From the NCBI GenBank assembly GCA_030490835.1, contig CM059973.1:82041221-82105220 (forward strand): a stretch of 64,000 bases of DNA, given 5' to 3'. The DNA comes from Annona cherimola. Lineage: Eukaryota; Streptophyta; Magnoliopsida; Magnoliales; Annonaceae. Both the position numbers and the translations under genes were made by a program. The notes under the pieces are model-generated. The model had not been told where the DNA came from and did no database searches. It was given only the letters and a program-made list of their open reading frames with translations. Positions 34,958-47,899 of the stretch are shown here, in pieces. Within the stretch, counting starts at the first letter, position 1; each line of letters starts with the position of its first letter.

Positions 34958-37468
34958 ATGTTCCAGGCAAAGACATTACCTTCTTTTCATCATCTGTTCC
35001 CTGTTTTATCTTCCTCCAGACCAAAACTCTCTACCGCCTTTCCCGTTCCAATCTTCCCCAACCCATTACAAGCATCTCACGAAAAATTGCTGCATTGCAA
35101 CATTATTCCAACAGATAAGCTCTTTCTTTCTCCCAAACCCCGAGAGGAGGAGGAAGAAGAAGAAAAAGCAACAGCAGGGTTGGGGTTGAGATTTATTAGA
35201 GGAGAGAAGCTTCTGAGGGATTTGGGTACCTGGGGAATAGGCGGTCCTTGCAGCTACTTCATTGAGATTTTCGATCAAACTCAGCTCGCTTCAACCATTA
35301 GGTAATGCCTTCGTTCCGTTCCGTTCCGTTCCCTTACTGCGTATTCAATGTTTAATCGTCTGCGGGAGAACCAAAGTATATTATACCAAAAACTATCAGT
35401 ATCAGACACTTAAATAATATTGGCTGCAAAGAAAGAAGTAATATTGGCTGCAAAGAAAGAAATAATATTGGCTGCAAAGAAAGAAATAATATTGGCTGCA
35501 GAATCTGATCGAACTACACCATGTGATCCTGCTATATCAAAGCATATTTATCTCTGGAGTTTGCTACGCCTTTAACAAATGTTATGGAGATTATACTACT
35601 ATAGTCCGTTAGAAAAGTGATTTAGTTCTGGGATACGACTTTTTTAAGGGCATCTTCATCAATTTTTAATGATGTTTAATACCATTTACTCACTTAATGC
35701 TCCTTTGTTGATAGTCAGTAATGTCAAAAGTGTTTATGAGAGACAATAAACCTCAAGAGTGTATTGTGCTCAGAAGGGGAAAAAAAAAAAAAAACACCTC
35801 AAGAACACACTTGAATGGGGATAAATTAGACTAAATCCAACCCATTCATCATGCTCTGCTTTGTACTACATTTTTTGCTAAGACTTATTTGTACTTGCTC
35901 TTAAAAAATTGATTTGCATCAAAATTTACATGGTAATATTGCTGTAGAATTATTTTTTTCAAAAAGTGTTGATTGCTTTGAAACCAATTATTCAATAGGG
36001 TCACCAACCGAGGCTAGCTCGGTTGGTCATCGACAGCGGCGCAAGATGGCGTTGCGCGGTCGGTGTGGGTTCGAATCCCATTCGGGATTTCGGCCCATAA
36101 AATAGGTGTGGGAGCATGTGGTCTCCCGGGTGGAGGGAGTGTGAGAGTAGGTGGTCTCTCGGCTGGCTGTTGGAAGCTGTGTCTTCCAAATTCTTCCGTG
36201 GAGCTGTGTATCCAGATTTCTTTTGGATGTTATGTGTGTCTTCAAATTTGTAAGAATGTCTCTTATCTTCAGTATAAAAATATGTTGAAATATATGTAAT
36301 TATATACCAATAAAAAATATATATATATTCAATAGGGTCTATTTTCAAAAAAAAAAAAAAAATCAATGGGGTCGAGATCAGTTTAGTATAATTTTCTTTT
36401 GTTAGCTTTAACATAATGGAAACACCTGGGTACCAAAAAATATATAATTTTAATGATAAACAGTCTGACACACTGACACACATACATATATTTGGTACCG
36501 GCCACCTTAATATCTGATTGGAGTGATTTTAGATGCAAAAGAAGTAAATCATATTTAAAAGAATTTCGATACATGCGACTTTATCGACATCATTTTGAAT
36601 CTAGTGACATAATTTATCTTGAAAATTGAAACCACAGATACTGCCGAACCCGGTGCATTCCATTGCTAATCATTGGCAAAGGCTCCAACTGCCTCTTCGA
36701 CGACCGCGGCTTCAATGGCTGCGTAGCATTGAATCGAATCAATTTCCTGGAGAGGATTGAGCCCGGCGTTTACAGGGTGGGTAGCGGCTATCCATTCAAC
36801 AGGCTGGCCATCCAGTGCTCCACGGATGGCTTTTCGGGGCTTGAATTCGCCGCAGGTATTCCTGGAACAGTCGGCGGAGCCGTTTACATGAATGCAGGAG
36901 CCGACGGCCAGGAGACGGCCGACTGCATCGACAGCATCGAGATTGTGACGTGGGATGGAAGATGCAGGGTGTTGAATGGCGATGACCTCGTCTTTGGCTA
37001 CCGGAGATCGCCCTTCCAAGAAATGGAGGATTTGGCGGCCATCGCTGCAGTCACCTTTCGCTTGTCTCCTTCCGATGGGGCCGAGGACGGGCTACGGGCA
37101 TTGTTGACAAGGTAAAGACCAATTTCTGTTTTCCTTTTGCATTTCTACTGCTGGTTCTTATATCGAACATAACTATTCTTTCCCATAGACGGAAGAAGTG
37201 CCAACCCACGACAGAACGAAGTGCCGGGTCAGTGTTTCGGAATCCGCAAGGGTGCGCGGCTTCTGCCGGAGAGCTGATTGATATGGCAGGATTGAAAGGT
37301 TTCAAGGTTGGTGGTGCAATGGTCTCTGGCGTCCATGCGAATTTCTTCATCAATTTTGATAGATCCAGCTCCTCAGACATGCTTCAACTCATCAAACATG
37401 TAAAGGAAGAGGTTTCTTGGAAATTCGGGATTGAACTCAAAGAAGAAATACGACAAGTACCGTACTAG
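34958..37468 (+). CDS. MURB: MurB, UDP-N-acetylenolpyruvoylglucosamine reductase, plastid-targeted (365 aa)
   Basis: Exons 34958-35301, 36638-37111 and 37189-37468, frame-consistent. After a transit-peptide-like leader of about 75 residues (rich in Ser, Pro, Lys, then an acidic run), the enzyme starts at LRDLGTWGIGGPCSYFIE. FAD-binding motifs GKGSNCLFDDRGFNG and AAGIPGTVGGAVYMNAGA are intact. RSAGSVFRNPQG holds the catalytic Ser, and the C-terminal GIELKEEIR carries the expected Glu. MurB reduces UDP-GlcNAc-enolpyruvate to UDP-MurNAc with NADPH, an early peptidoglycan step. Land plants keep it from a bacterial source for plastid use. The start was taken at the first ATG; an upstream in-frame GTG is not credible in a plant. 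Intron 1 carries a 24-bp tandem repeat and a SINE. Confidence 0.94.
35412..35502 (+). repeat. Four tandem copies of a 24-bp unit in MurB intron 1
   Basis: The unit AATATTGGCTGCAAAGAAAG plus four bases repeats three times with one or two changes and a fourth, shortened copy. It is a minisatellite likely to vary in copy number. Confidence 0.9.
36003..36325 (+). mobile_element. tRNA-derived SINE in MurB intron 1
   Basis: Starts ACCAACCGAGG, with A-box GCTAGCTCGGTTGGT and B-box GGTTCGAATCC. The tail has TTGTAAGAATGTCTC and an A/T-rich end. The 14-bp duplication TATTCAATAGGGTC is perfect at 35989-36002 and 36326-36339. Its body contains a small duplication (GTGGTCTC...) that the nuclease-intron copy lacks. 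Confidence 0.92.
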
Positions 37469-38126
37469 ATTACGGACTAAGAGTGGGTAACAAGAAGTTT
37501 CGCCCGACTTATTGTAGTAATTGAAGAGACGATTAGCTGTCAATAATAGTTTTGAGGAGCAGAAGCAGGCATCAGACAAGATTTTGCATTAAGTTGATCA
37601 GCGGTTAATATTTATAATTTTCTCTTTTATGCCAGGAAAATTATGGAACGGAACTTCAGATTAGCTGATCCAAGTATTTATTCAAGATTTTTATGTAATT
37701 GGCTGTTGATCTGGAACTTCAATCCATATGGCACTTCTTCAGTTCTTCGTCCACCAAAATGCCCCTGCCGAAGAACCCACTTAAAGAAATTGTGAAGCAA
37801 TCATTCGCATTTTTCAAAAAGTGAGATAGGGTAAGAGTTTTCAAACGACGAAATTCCCGTTATGCAGTGTGGTACGGTTCGCTGGCTCCATTTACTAGAT
37901 TGAGGGTCGTTGTTCCTGCTTATTCAGAATAACCATGCCGGGGACATTTGGCAATAGTCACTCAAAGCAAATGTATCATTTTATGAGATAAGTTATCAGA
38001 AGCATTGATTTCATTGAGTTCAATGGAATTCTGACAGCAAGTAAACCAATATTGTACAAGGATTTTTGCCCAACATACTGTCATTCCAATAGTATCACAA
38101 GGTAGTCACTGTTTCACTTACAGCTA

Positions 38127-41100
38127 TCAACACTTCTTGGTTAGTACCTTCGTGACTACATGAGTAAGGATTCCAATTGGGCAGAATAGCAAACATAGAG
38201 AAACTGAATGGCGAGTCTCAACCTCATTCTTAAGACCATCATGGAATACTTGCCTGAATAGGTTCCAAAACAGACATCAAAACAAGAAAATTGTTTCAGA
38301 AAACACGCTTATCTGTTAACCACTCAACCTAGAAAATATGAAAACAGTATGTGCCATGAAACTTTTTGTGTGCACACACATGTGCATGTGCAAGTGCAAG
38401 GTCATCTGCAGAATGCAGGAAGCCATTTAGGCTACTTGCTTGCTTATTCCAAATACTTGTCAAGTTGGCAAGTGCTCATGTAACATGTATTGTGTTCCAA
38501 CTTTTCAAGTAAACAGTAATACATGATTATTCTACTGAATATACTGTATAATGGGAATAATGGCATACAATGATTCTGCGGAGTATTTTCATAGTGTCGG
38601 TACATGATTTCAACAGCACACTGAACAAACAAACAAAAATGGTTTGTACAGTACCTTGCAGCAAAAAGATCCACAGCTAACAAGTGAACCCATGCAGAAG
38701 CCAAAGTCATCTCACTTGAAAACATTTTTGCTATGCCTGGCAACTGCATATGTCAAGAATTGAGAGTTAAATAGTTAACAAAGGGCGAGTCTCAACCTGA
38801 TTAACAGACTTTACTGGCAAGCATGGCAGCTAAAACCCTATTAGACACAGGTTTACAGACATGCAACATGAGACTTCTCAGCTAGTGTTGGCAGCTTACT
38901 CTCATCATCTCATTTTCTCAGCCTCAGGAACCAATACTATATATAATTCCATATGGAATTAAAAGAAGGCTATTTCTACTGCTCAAGTCTCCTCTTCAAC
39001 AATGGGATACAGATTGCCTTCATGTTGATTACATACGAGAAAATATCTTCTCAGATGCAAATGAAGGAATGAGATTACACCAAAGGCAAGCAGGAAATGG
39101 ATATTTAACAGAATTCCATGGTTCATCCAACAGAAATTCCAAGAAACACAGGTTTAAGGCTACAGTTGGATGTGCAATTGAATTGAATTCTGAAGCTCAG
39201 TGCAAGAGAGAATTGAAGCTAGCAACACCCTTTAGCATTCCAGTTGACGAAGAAGCCTTCGGATGCAGTTAAATGTCCTTCATATATCTCTCCTAAAATA
39301 TGACATAACTGCAATTTGAAGGCCAGAATATGAAAAGACTAGAAAAGGAAATCATTAGCAATCTTTCAATTAATTAGACTCCAAATTGGAATCAACTATG
39401 GATTTGATTTCAACATCTTCTTAGCCTTTTGAAGAATCGTATGCGAAATTGCAAGTGCAATGGCAACTTTTTTGGAGCATCAAGTTAGCTTGAGTGTACA
39501 GAATAATGAAAGATGATTATTAAGCTTATAGAATGTTGAAACATGATTTGATCCCCGATCCCGATTACCAGAGTGAAGTCTTAGATGATTATGATAATAT
39601 GGCATTAGAGAAATGATAGGATGATTATTGCAAAAGATTTTGATCATACAAATACAGACCTCTGGCAACAAGTGCTTGCTTGCAAACATCATCCGCAAGG
39701 TGTCAGGCGTCCATGAAAGATACAGAAGATATGCATAAGCAACTCCAAGTACAACATAAGGTATGTTACTTTCCATAGTTCTCTTGGTCTGCATTTGGAG
39801 TCAAATCAAATTATCTTAAAAATATAAAATGCTTGCAAGACATTTCTTACTCTGCATAAAAAGAAAGCCTAAGAAGTATTATGGGCATCCAAGCCAGAGA
39901 GAAAGTGTGCTTCAGGAATGTCTGCCTTGTGCCTTTTTGTGACTCAAGAGTCCCAGACAATGATTATGATAGATCAATCATTTATTTGATACCACAAACA
40001 TCTCCCAGAATGGAGTATGCAGATCCATTGATGAGTTGCCTAGACGCCACCATCTAATAAAATAATACAGCTCCAGACATACTCAACAGGGAATGAAACA
40101 GTAAATATGCAGGAATAAGTACCAACAGGATTGGAGATTCTTGGGGCATCCTAATGAGTAATGGATCACTGAACAATCTATGGCACATGGATGGGTTAGA
40201 GATCAAACAGGTTACTCTTCTAATCCTAAATTTCTAGTTTTGCTCAAGATGATTGGGAAAAATTACCAGCTCGGATTTGGGAGCTACAACCATGAGAAAA
40301 TAAAATGGAAGAACAGCCACTGTTCCCAGGGTAAAAGCATTGCTTGCAATTTGAGTGCCTGTAAACCCTGCAAAAGTAGTCTTCGTAATAAACAAGCTAA
40401 AATGTAAAAACTTCCCACTATTTTCCACAAAACCAAATCACTATAAATGACAACAAGCCACAATCCTGTAGATTATATAGGCCGATTCTGTAACATGCTA
40501 TAAGCCATTCCTATTCTTTTGTATGAGGATCACCGATGCATGGACATGGTCAAAATGCACTATGGGGAATAATACAGAGCAGGGGTCGTTGTAAAAGTGA
40601 TGGAAGCAGAATCAAATAAATCAAAAGTATATAGTGAGATGATAATGGAGAGGCACTAGTACTTTAGGGAAAACTATCAATAAGCTTCAATCAAATTTTC
40701 ATTGGTAGTTGTGAGTGTGCAGGGTGTGTAGGGTGGGAGGTCCATGGTTCGAATTTGTTAGAGGCTCTGGCCTTGTTTACCCCTCATCTAGACTTATCCT
40801 CCTCAGTTGACTGGTCATCCAAGGGAGCGACACAATTCCAGGAAAAAAAAAAAAAAAACACACAGTTATGCACATGTATGAAATTTTCCTTTATGCAGGA
40901 AACAAAAACAAACAAAAAAAAAAAGAGGAAAAAAGAAAAGAACTGATATTCTCATTAGTATCCCTTTTACAAATGGTCCATAACTATAAGTGTTAAATTA
41001 GTTGAAAAGACAGACAATCCATTGACAAATTCAGACTAATGGATTTGGAGTACTTTCCTATGCCACCATGGCGGCATGCATCCAATTTAGAAGGCAACTA

Positions 41101-42604
41101 CTGAATCAATGATACCATTCTGTAACACAAATGCCTTGCTCAAGTGAACCCTGTATGTGCACAACTACCTATTTAATAGTTTTCTGCTAGATTATCTGCA
41201 TGTATCCTTCCACTTTATTTACACTAAATCCACTTTAGTCATGTTCGTACAAGATAATGCAAAGTTGCACATTGCCATAGCGACTTATTGAGAAATTGTT
41301 AGAACTATGTACATTTAGAATTTTTTTCTGAGTACAGTAATCTCCACTGAAACAAAAGAAGATCCTCCATGACTGGACAAGGTTGTGAAAATATTACATT
41401 GCCACTCAACATCTCTATATTCTTAATTCGGAAAAATGAAAAAGGATAACGGAGGTGACCTTTTGTGTCTATAATAAACTGTAACAATACTAATCACAGA
41501 ATGCTGGTTATTCAAATAAAAAGCTGATTCCGATAAAAATAAAAATAAAAATAATAAATGGGGGAAAAAAAACAGCCATAGCCTATCTCAATAAGCAAAA
41601 TCACGCGCCTCAAGTGCACCATAAAATGAGACATTTCAATCACAAACACACTTCATGGAAAACCATATTCAGCTCGACTGTCATAGTGATTGGTAGCAAA
41701 CGCAGCAACAATGACAATAAAGAACCACATAAATTCGACTCATAGGGAACAACTTGTTTACAGATCATTACAAAAGTGTTGTGACTCCCACTATTTCATA
41801 CGCTTGCAGAAAAGAAGCATGAAAAAATCTAGCTAGATATAAACTTTTGACTAACTTCATTGCTTGCAGTACATGTAAGTTTGAATGTTGAATTCAACTT
41901 TCCTTCTTCAAGAAGCTGCATAAATTCAATTATAGTGAGCAATTGTAAACCAGGACTTTACATGTGTTCTGACTTCTACTCTAAAAATGGCATCTCATAC
42001 CACTGAGCTCTAAATTTGATTGACTTAGTTCTTTTCTGTTCGTGGAAGGTTTGGATATTGGCTTCCACCTTTGTTCTTCACAGATTATGGAGAACAAAAT
42101 CAAGAACACTGAAAAGTTGGCAGATATTGAAGTCTTTACTACCAAAGAACAGACTACGATCATGATCCCACAGTTACAATCAAAGAAAGAAAAATGAATG
42201 TTGAAATGAAAAAAATCGCTCGAATTAATTAATGGCTTTGCTCTAAAGGTCCATACCGACAGACCTAAATCCTCATGTCCTGGTGAATTTCTAAAATAAA
42301 TGAAACTCCGGCATCAGGCGAACATTCTCATACCAGCAACTTGTCATCCCGATAAAAGAACAGCTATTGACTGAAGAGACTTACACGAAGCGGAGATGCC
42401 GAAGCCTTTTCTGCGGTTGCTACCCTTTTCCACCTTGGGTGCGAGCAAGACTTTTAATCCTCGTGTGGAACTCCACCGGCTTTCAAACTGTCTTCCTATG
42501 CCAGCCACTCTTTGACCAAAACATTCATCATTCATCCTTTTCAACGCATTTATGAATCTCCGTTCTGATGCTGGCAAAGGGAAAATGCGGCTAACCAGTG
42601 TCAT
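38127..42604 (-). CDS. ABA4: ABA4, neoxanthin synthesis protein (221 aa)
   Basis: Minus-strand coding exons 42604-42385, 40367-40267, 39788-39660, 38743-38655 and 38253-38127, frame-consistent. The first exon gives a basic chloroplast transit peptide of about 73 residues. The rest is a four-helix membrane protein with ABA4-type segments: [71 protein letters not shown] and [20 protein letters not shown]4 acts in the plastid envelope or thylakoid and is needed to form neoxanthin from violaxanthin, feeding abscisic-acid synthesis. Length fits the family. The last exon runs through a possible GTACTA donor to VLTKKC and a TGA. A 5' UTR intron (42614-43155) is inferred. It is convergent with MurB, stop codons 659 bp apart. 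Confidence 0.94.
40690..40856 (+). mobile_element. Second SINE family, copy 2, in ABA4 intron 1
   Basis: A tRNA-like head (TGGTAGTTGTGAGTGTGCAG as possible A-box, GGTTCGAATTTG as B-box) is followed by text shared with 25431-25575 and a run of A. It is antisense to the ABA4 transcript. No clear target duplication was found. Confidence 0.55.
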
Positions 42605-42612
42605 TTGATCCA

Positions 42613-43260
42613 CCTACAAAAAGGAAGTTTGAGGAGAACTGCAGACCGAAATTCTACTGCGAGAAGGATTTCCACTCCCATGGAAACTTGACCAGGGATA
42701 AAGGAAAAGAGAAGCCAAAGGGAGCAACGAAAGCATCGTGAGAAAGGCAAGTCAGGTTGCGAGGTTCCGACAAGACTACACAATGCGAAATCACGTCTTA
42801 GCAAGAGAAAAGAGATTAGGAAAGAAAAAGACCTTGAAAGGGTAGATGCGCGGATGGCAGTGATAAGGGGACAAGAGAGCCATAGCCCCTTGAGAAATCC
42901 GCTGCTGACCCAAGGAGGAGGAGGAATGAAGAGGCAGCAGCAGGAGGAGGACGAGAAAATCTCCTCCTCATCGAGATTCCCATGCCTTGAAGATTAACGA
43001 AAAATATATAAAGAAGAGCAAAAATAAGGAATAAAATTGGACTGGAGGGACTGGGAGAACTTTTTCCCCGCTTTTTGCTCTCTCTGAGAGAACAAGTGGG
43101 ACAGAAGGAAATGGGAATGCACCTAAAAAGACAAGGCAAAAGAGTGCGCACTCACCAGCGAGCTCCATACAGCCGTGGAGCACTACTGCACTAGCGGCTG
43201 TTTTTCCGGAGTATGCGTGGGTTGCTGATCTGATGCAACGCAGGAGGCGACTAGCCAGAG
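42613..43260 (-). other. Inferred ABA4 5' UTR with an intron
   Basis: On the minus strand a GTGAGT donor follows position 43156, and TTTTTGTAG precedes position 42613, nine bases before the ABA4 start codon. Joining them gives a non-coding leader. Frames upstream do not join in phase with ABA4, so they are not taken as protein. Confidence 0.5.
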
Positions 43261-43407
43261 TGGGCCAGGACATTCCTTTTCTCTGTGGTGGAAGTTGCTG
43301 GCGGCGGAATGGGGCTCCGACTGGCACGGTGGTGGGTTCCAGTGCCCCTTCTAAACGTGCAACCCGCAGCGAAGAAGTGCGTGTGAGCCCACGCCACAAC
43401 CGCCAAC

Positions 43408-44276
43408 TAGGGATGTAAATCGGGTCGGGTTGACTCGGGTTGGCACAAATACAACCCTAACCCACCTTGTAAAATCACAACTCAACCCTACTTTCAACCC
43501 TACTTTTCACATCTTAACCCAACCCTATTTCAACCCACCTCAAATCGGTTCGGTTCGGGTTAGAAATCGGGCTAATAGATTACACATGTTATCAATGCTA
43601 GTTAAAGTTTTGTTCACCTGAATTTCTAAAATAATAAAAATAATTATAATTATAAAAACAATAAGTACTAATAAAAGTTCTACATAGCTCAAAAGTGGAG
43701 GATAAGTTTAGTAATTGATTCGTTTTTTTGTTTTTGTATTTTTGAGCAATCGATGTCTTTTGCAAGTCAAAAAGTGAAAGCCAAGTAAAATTATTACAGT
43801 AAATTATGCAAAATAGAAAAATGAATATTATAGTCTTACTTACCTTCTTAGTTGGCTTCTAATCAAAGCTACAAACATCTTAAGTTCTCGGTTGACCTGT
43901 TATGTTATTATAAATCACCAATGCGAGCAAATATCTAAACAACCTATTTATGATGCAATATAACCAAATAATCCAAACACAATTTCACAACTAATTAACC
44001 AAATATATTTCCAAACCAAATAAATTCAAATAACATTTGACAACCAAATAGTCAAACAAATTTCCAAACTCAACACAATTTTATTTAAATATCTAAGCAA
44101 TATGAATGAAATACACTCTCATAAATATATGTAAATACATATCTTATGAAATCGGGTCGGGTCGGGTTGAACCCATTTTTTAAAAACTTAATTTTCAAAA
44201 CCTCAACCCAACCATGGTATAAATCGGTTGGGGTTGATGCGGGCTCGGGTTGAACCCAACCCTATTTACACCCCAA
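43408..44276. mobile_element. hAT-type non-autonomous element upstream of ABA4
   Basis: Left end TAGGGATGTAAATCGGGT and right end ATTTACACCCC in inverse, with dense GGGTTGA/CCCAACCC subterminal motifs. CCGCCAAC flanks both sides (43400-43407 and 44277-44284); agreement actually extends to 10 bp. The centre is AT-rich and non-coding. It lies about 250 bp beyond the inferred 5' UTR donor. Confidence 0.85.
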
Positions 44277-45389
44277 CCGCCAACGAGGTTTCGATCGAAA
44301 AAACCGCATCCAGGAAGGTTGACTGGCCAGGTAAAATTGAAATGTGCCGTGGGCCCAGAAACGGAATAAGCGACAAGACAATGTTCCCCAGATCACACAA
44401 ATTCACGTGGCTGAGTTGATGTTTGCTTGGGGATGTGTAGCCAGCTATGCCGATTAATTTCTGCAGATGCTTTGTCCTCCCGGGCCCCTTTCCGCACGCT
44501 TGCGCAGTTCCACCAGCCACCAGGGGATGTAAGGCTGTAAGCAGTCAAAACGCAAGGCGAAAACAGGAACTTCCTTGGATTTTGGGGCTGTCGGCTTATC
44601 TTCCATCTCTGACGCGATGTAATTGCGACCGTTTTGAGAACAGTATGCAACTGGGCTCGAAATTGGGCCGTTTTGTTGAACATATGGGCCTGTGACCAGG
44701 CTTGGGTTTCCATTGGTGAAGATGAAAAAACAGTGGACAAAAAAAATGAAAAAAAAAAAAATAGAGAAAAAAGGAAATTATGCATTGTGAGGAAGAATAA
44801 TAATTAGAAATTGACTGAATAACATTAAAATAAATAAGCTATTATATAAAAAGATGGGTAATAATTAAAATATAAATTATTATGCAGTTAAAATGTAATA
44901 ACAAATTTTCAGTGCGTGGTTTTGAGTTTCTACATGATCATAGCGCAGTTGGTTGTAAAATGTTTTAGACGGACATACGCAGAAATTCTGATTTTCTAAA
45001 AGATATCTCAATCAAAACTAATTAGGGCATAAACAATACTAAAAGAGGTCTTCATGCTCAAATCAAAATTAGTGATGCATTTTGCATAGATACGCACCAA
45101 CCTCACCTTCATTTGATAGAATGGTGGGACAAATTATCCATTGTTAGAGGTAGAATAGAATAATCATAGGTCATCCAAATAAAGTAAAGTAGGATATATA
45201 GCTTAGGTATCTTGAAGTAACCCGAACGAGTACCCAGTTGGTAGAGTAGGTAACATGTATATTAGATAAGTATACTATTATATGTATGTATGCCTATTAA
45301 AAGAGAAAAATAAAATTATTAGTACTCAATATATATTTGTTTTAATACATGATTGGTCATGCTTTTATGAAACTCTCTTTCTATGTAAC

Positions 45390-47120
45390 ACCCTCAATAT
45401 TTAAAATTTTGATAGTTGATGAAAAATTCACCTCATGTGTCATATTTAGCATCATTTATTGTATCTTGGAAACTTTTTTGTCTGTTTAGTTTCAATATAT
45501 ATGGGTCTTATCTAGAAATATGAAAAATCAATATAATAAAATAGTTTAATGTTAAAATATCAATTTTAAAATAGTTTTTTCAACATCTAAACCATCTAAA
45601 ATATCACTATTATGTAGATAAATAATTCTTTAAAACATTATTATATTTTAATACACATGTGAATGGATCTAAGTATTTTTCATAATTTACACATGAATAT
45701 ATATATTTTTGAACAAATATGGCCCATGCACATACTTGATTTAGATAAAACCTGGTAGGGTGTTGATGGATCAAATTGGACAAGTTGGAGTCTAATCCTA
45801 ATTCTAACCCATTTAAAATATCTCAACCATAATCCATATATTAACCCATTTAAAAAACCTCAACTCTAACCTATTTACAACTCATTTAATAAACGGGTTA
45901 GCGGGTAGTTAACGGATTGTGTATATGCAAGTATACCAAGAGTTTCCATGCTAATATCGAATTATTCAGCTGAAAGTATTGATAACTCAATAATTAACAT
46001 ACCCGAAATGAGTAAATTATTTTAGCTTGAAAACAAATTAGCTCCAAATAAGAAGTACTCATCTCTTTAATACCTGGAATGCAACATCATATTTTATGCA
46101 GAACTGATAAACATACATTTGAGAAGCACAAGTAAGCCTTCTATTATTATTATTATAAACTCTAAGCAATCACATTTTAAATATTACATATTGCTACACA
46201 CTTGTTGTTGTCTCAAAATACATAACTATAATTAGAGTTCAAACAACTGCAATATAGAAATAAAAAATAAAGAACAACAAATTAATGCAACTAGCTGTCA
46301 AAGGAGAAGCTTCAAACATACAAAATACAAGAAAAGTCTATACATGTCAACGGCGAGAGGGTTGGATGGCACTACTATGTGTGACGGTGAAAGAAATCCC
46401 AAGCACAAGTAGCGAAGACGCAACAACAATGGCTCACGGATCTACAGAGAGAGAGGAGTTAAAACATCATGCCCGTAAATCTGTTGATTTTCAGTTTTTA
46501 GACTAGATTAGATCAAAACATAGAAAATATCCATGTAGAACAATGCAAAGAAACAAACGCCAAACAAATCTAAAATTCGGTGGCTTTTCAAAGCTTCAAA
46601 ATGTGATGAATGCAACGAAAACTACAAAACCCATCCTCCAGCAAATGGCACACCAACATGAAGCAACGAAAACCCATCCTCATCAGCCCCAAGTCACGAA
46701 TCTGAATGCCCAGCTGAATTCGTTTCATAAGACTGATCGGAAGAGGATCAAAATCATACGCTGAATGAGCAGACGAATCAACCGAGGAAAGACATGCTAG
46801 CACACTTGAACAGAACAGAACCTCACTTGAATTTCTTCAGGAAACGAATTTGCGGGCACCTTGAAATGGTAGCGAAATAAGGGTAGAAATTAGATATATT
46901 ATATACTCTTAATTATACGGGTTATATGAGTTATAAGGGTTGAATGGGTTAAACATGTTATATAAATGGGTTGACGGGTTGTAAAATATGAATCATAATC
47001 TATTTATTTAATTAAATGGTTGAACAGGTTGGCAAGTCATAAATCATTTATTCAAAAATTTCAACCCAAATTCATTTATAAACAGATTGGACGGGCGAGT
47101 TGGCGGGTTGATTATTACCA
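45390..47120. other. Intergenic block of old transposon sequence
   Basis: 45390-45780 is another copy of the AT-rich repeat seen at 53530-54020. From about 45830 to 47115, inverted arrays of ACCCATTTA- and TGGGTTGA-like motifs lie either side of a GC-richer centre (46285-46860). This looks like a fourth, degraded hAT-type element. I could not identify the centre. Confidence 0.45.
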
Positions 47121-47744
47121 TTAATACCCAAAACTTGGTTTCCTAACTAAATAAGTGAAGCTAAATGCAATGAATGGATTAAATTTTATATCGATTATCA
47201 ATATCTTAAAATTTGATAAATTTACACAGCTCTACTTCTATTTAACTTGATTATACGGAAGAAGAGCTCATATACGATTATATGTTTTTTTGTTAGTAAT
47301 GTCATACTATTGACATCAATTTGTTAACATGTATTTATTATAGTATATATGGCTATATGTTACTCTTAAGGATATTAAATGAACTAATTTGGAACTGGAA
47401 TCGAACTAACCTTAAAATGAGTAAGATAGGATCAATTAAGAACAAACTAATATATTGGTAAGGTAAGATAAGTCATTTATAAATAGAGTATGAGCAAGGT
47501 ACACCAATAACCCAAACAAATATTACAACAAAATATATTACAAGAGTCAACCTTTTGCATCCAATTTTTTACTTTGGCTATGTTTGATTAAATGTAGTCA
47601 AATCCAATACTATTTGTCATCAAAGTTTTATTATTATTTGCAACCAAAATTTAATTGTTGTGTCTAATGTTACTTTTAATTGTATTTAACGCAAAAAATG
47701 ACTACATTTTACTAACACCACCACTCAAAAGCAATCAATTATTA

Positions 47745-47857
47745 AATATATTTTTGGGTACAATTCAATATTTAGTTATAATAATTGATTGCTTTTTTCA
47801 CCATAAAAAGCAATCAATTATTATAACTAGACATTCAATTGTAGCCAAAAATATATT
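47745..47857. repeat. Inverted repeat, ~53-bp arms
   Basis: AAAAAGCAATCAATTATTAT and its inverse flank a loop of about 6 nt. Arms extend to ATATATTTTTGG and CCAAAAATATAT. It is probably the core of a MITE reaching from about 47575 to 47905. Confidence 0.75.
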
Positions 47858-47899
47858 AAATGCAACTAAATATTCATTATTTTTGAAATTTTGTTGTAG

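Noticed and set aside
36003..36090. Possible tRNA gene in MurB intron 1
   Set aside because: Same SINE family as in the nuclease intron, with its own target duplication.
38127..38148. Intron at the GTACTA site near the ABA4 end
   Set aside because: Reading straight through gives VLTKKC and a stop, a natural ABA4-like C-terminus, and no good downstream acceptor exon was found.
42816..43399. Overlapping minus-strand open frames upstream of ABA4
   Set aside because: They cross the inferred 5' UTR intron and do not join ABA4 in phase; a non-coding leader explains them better.
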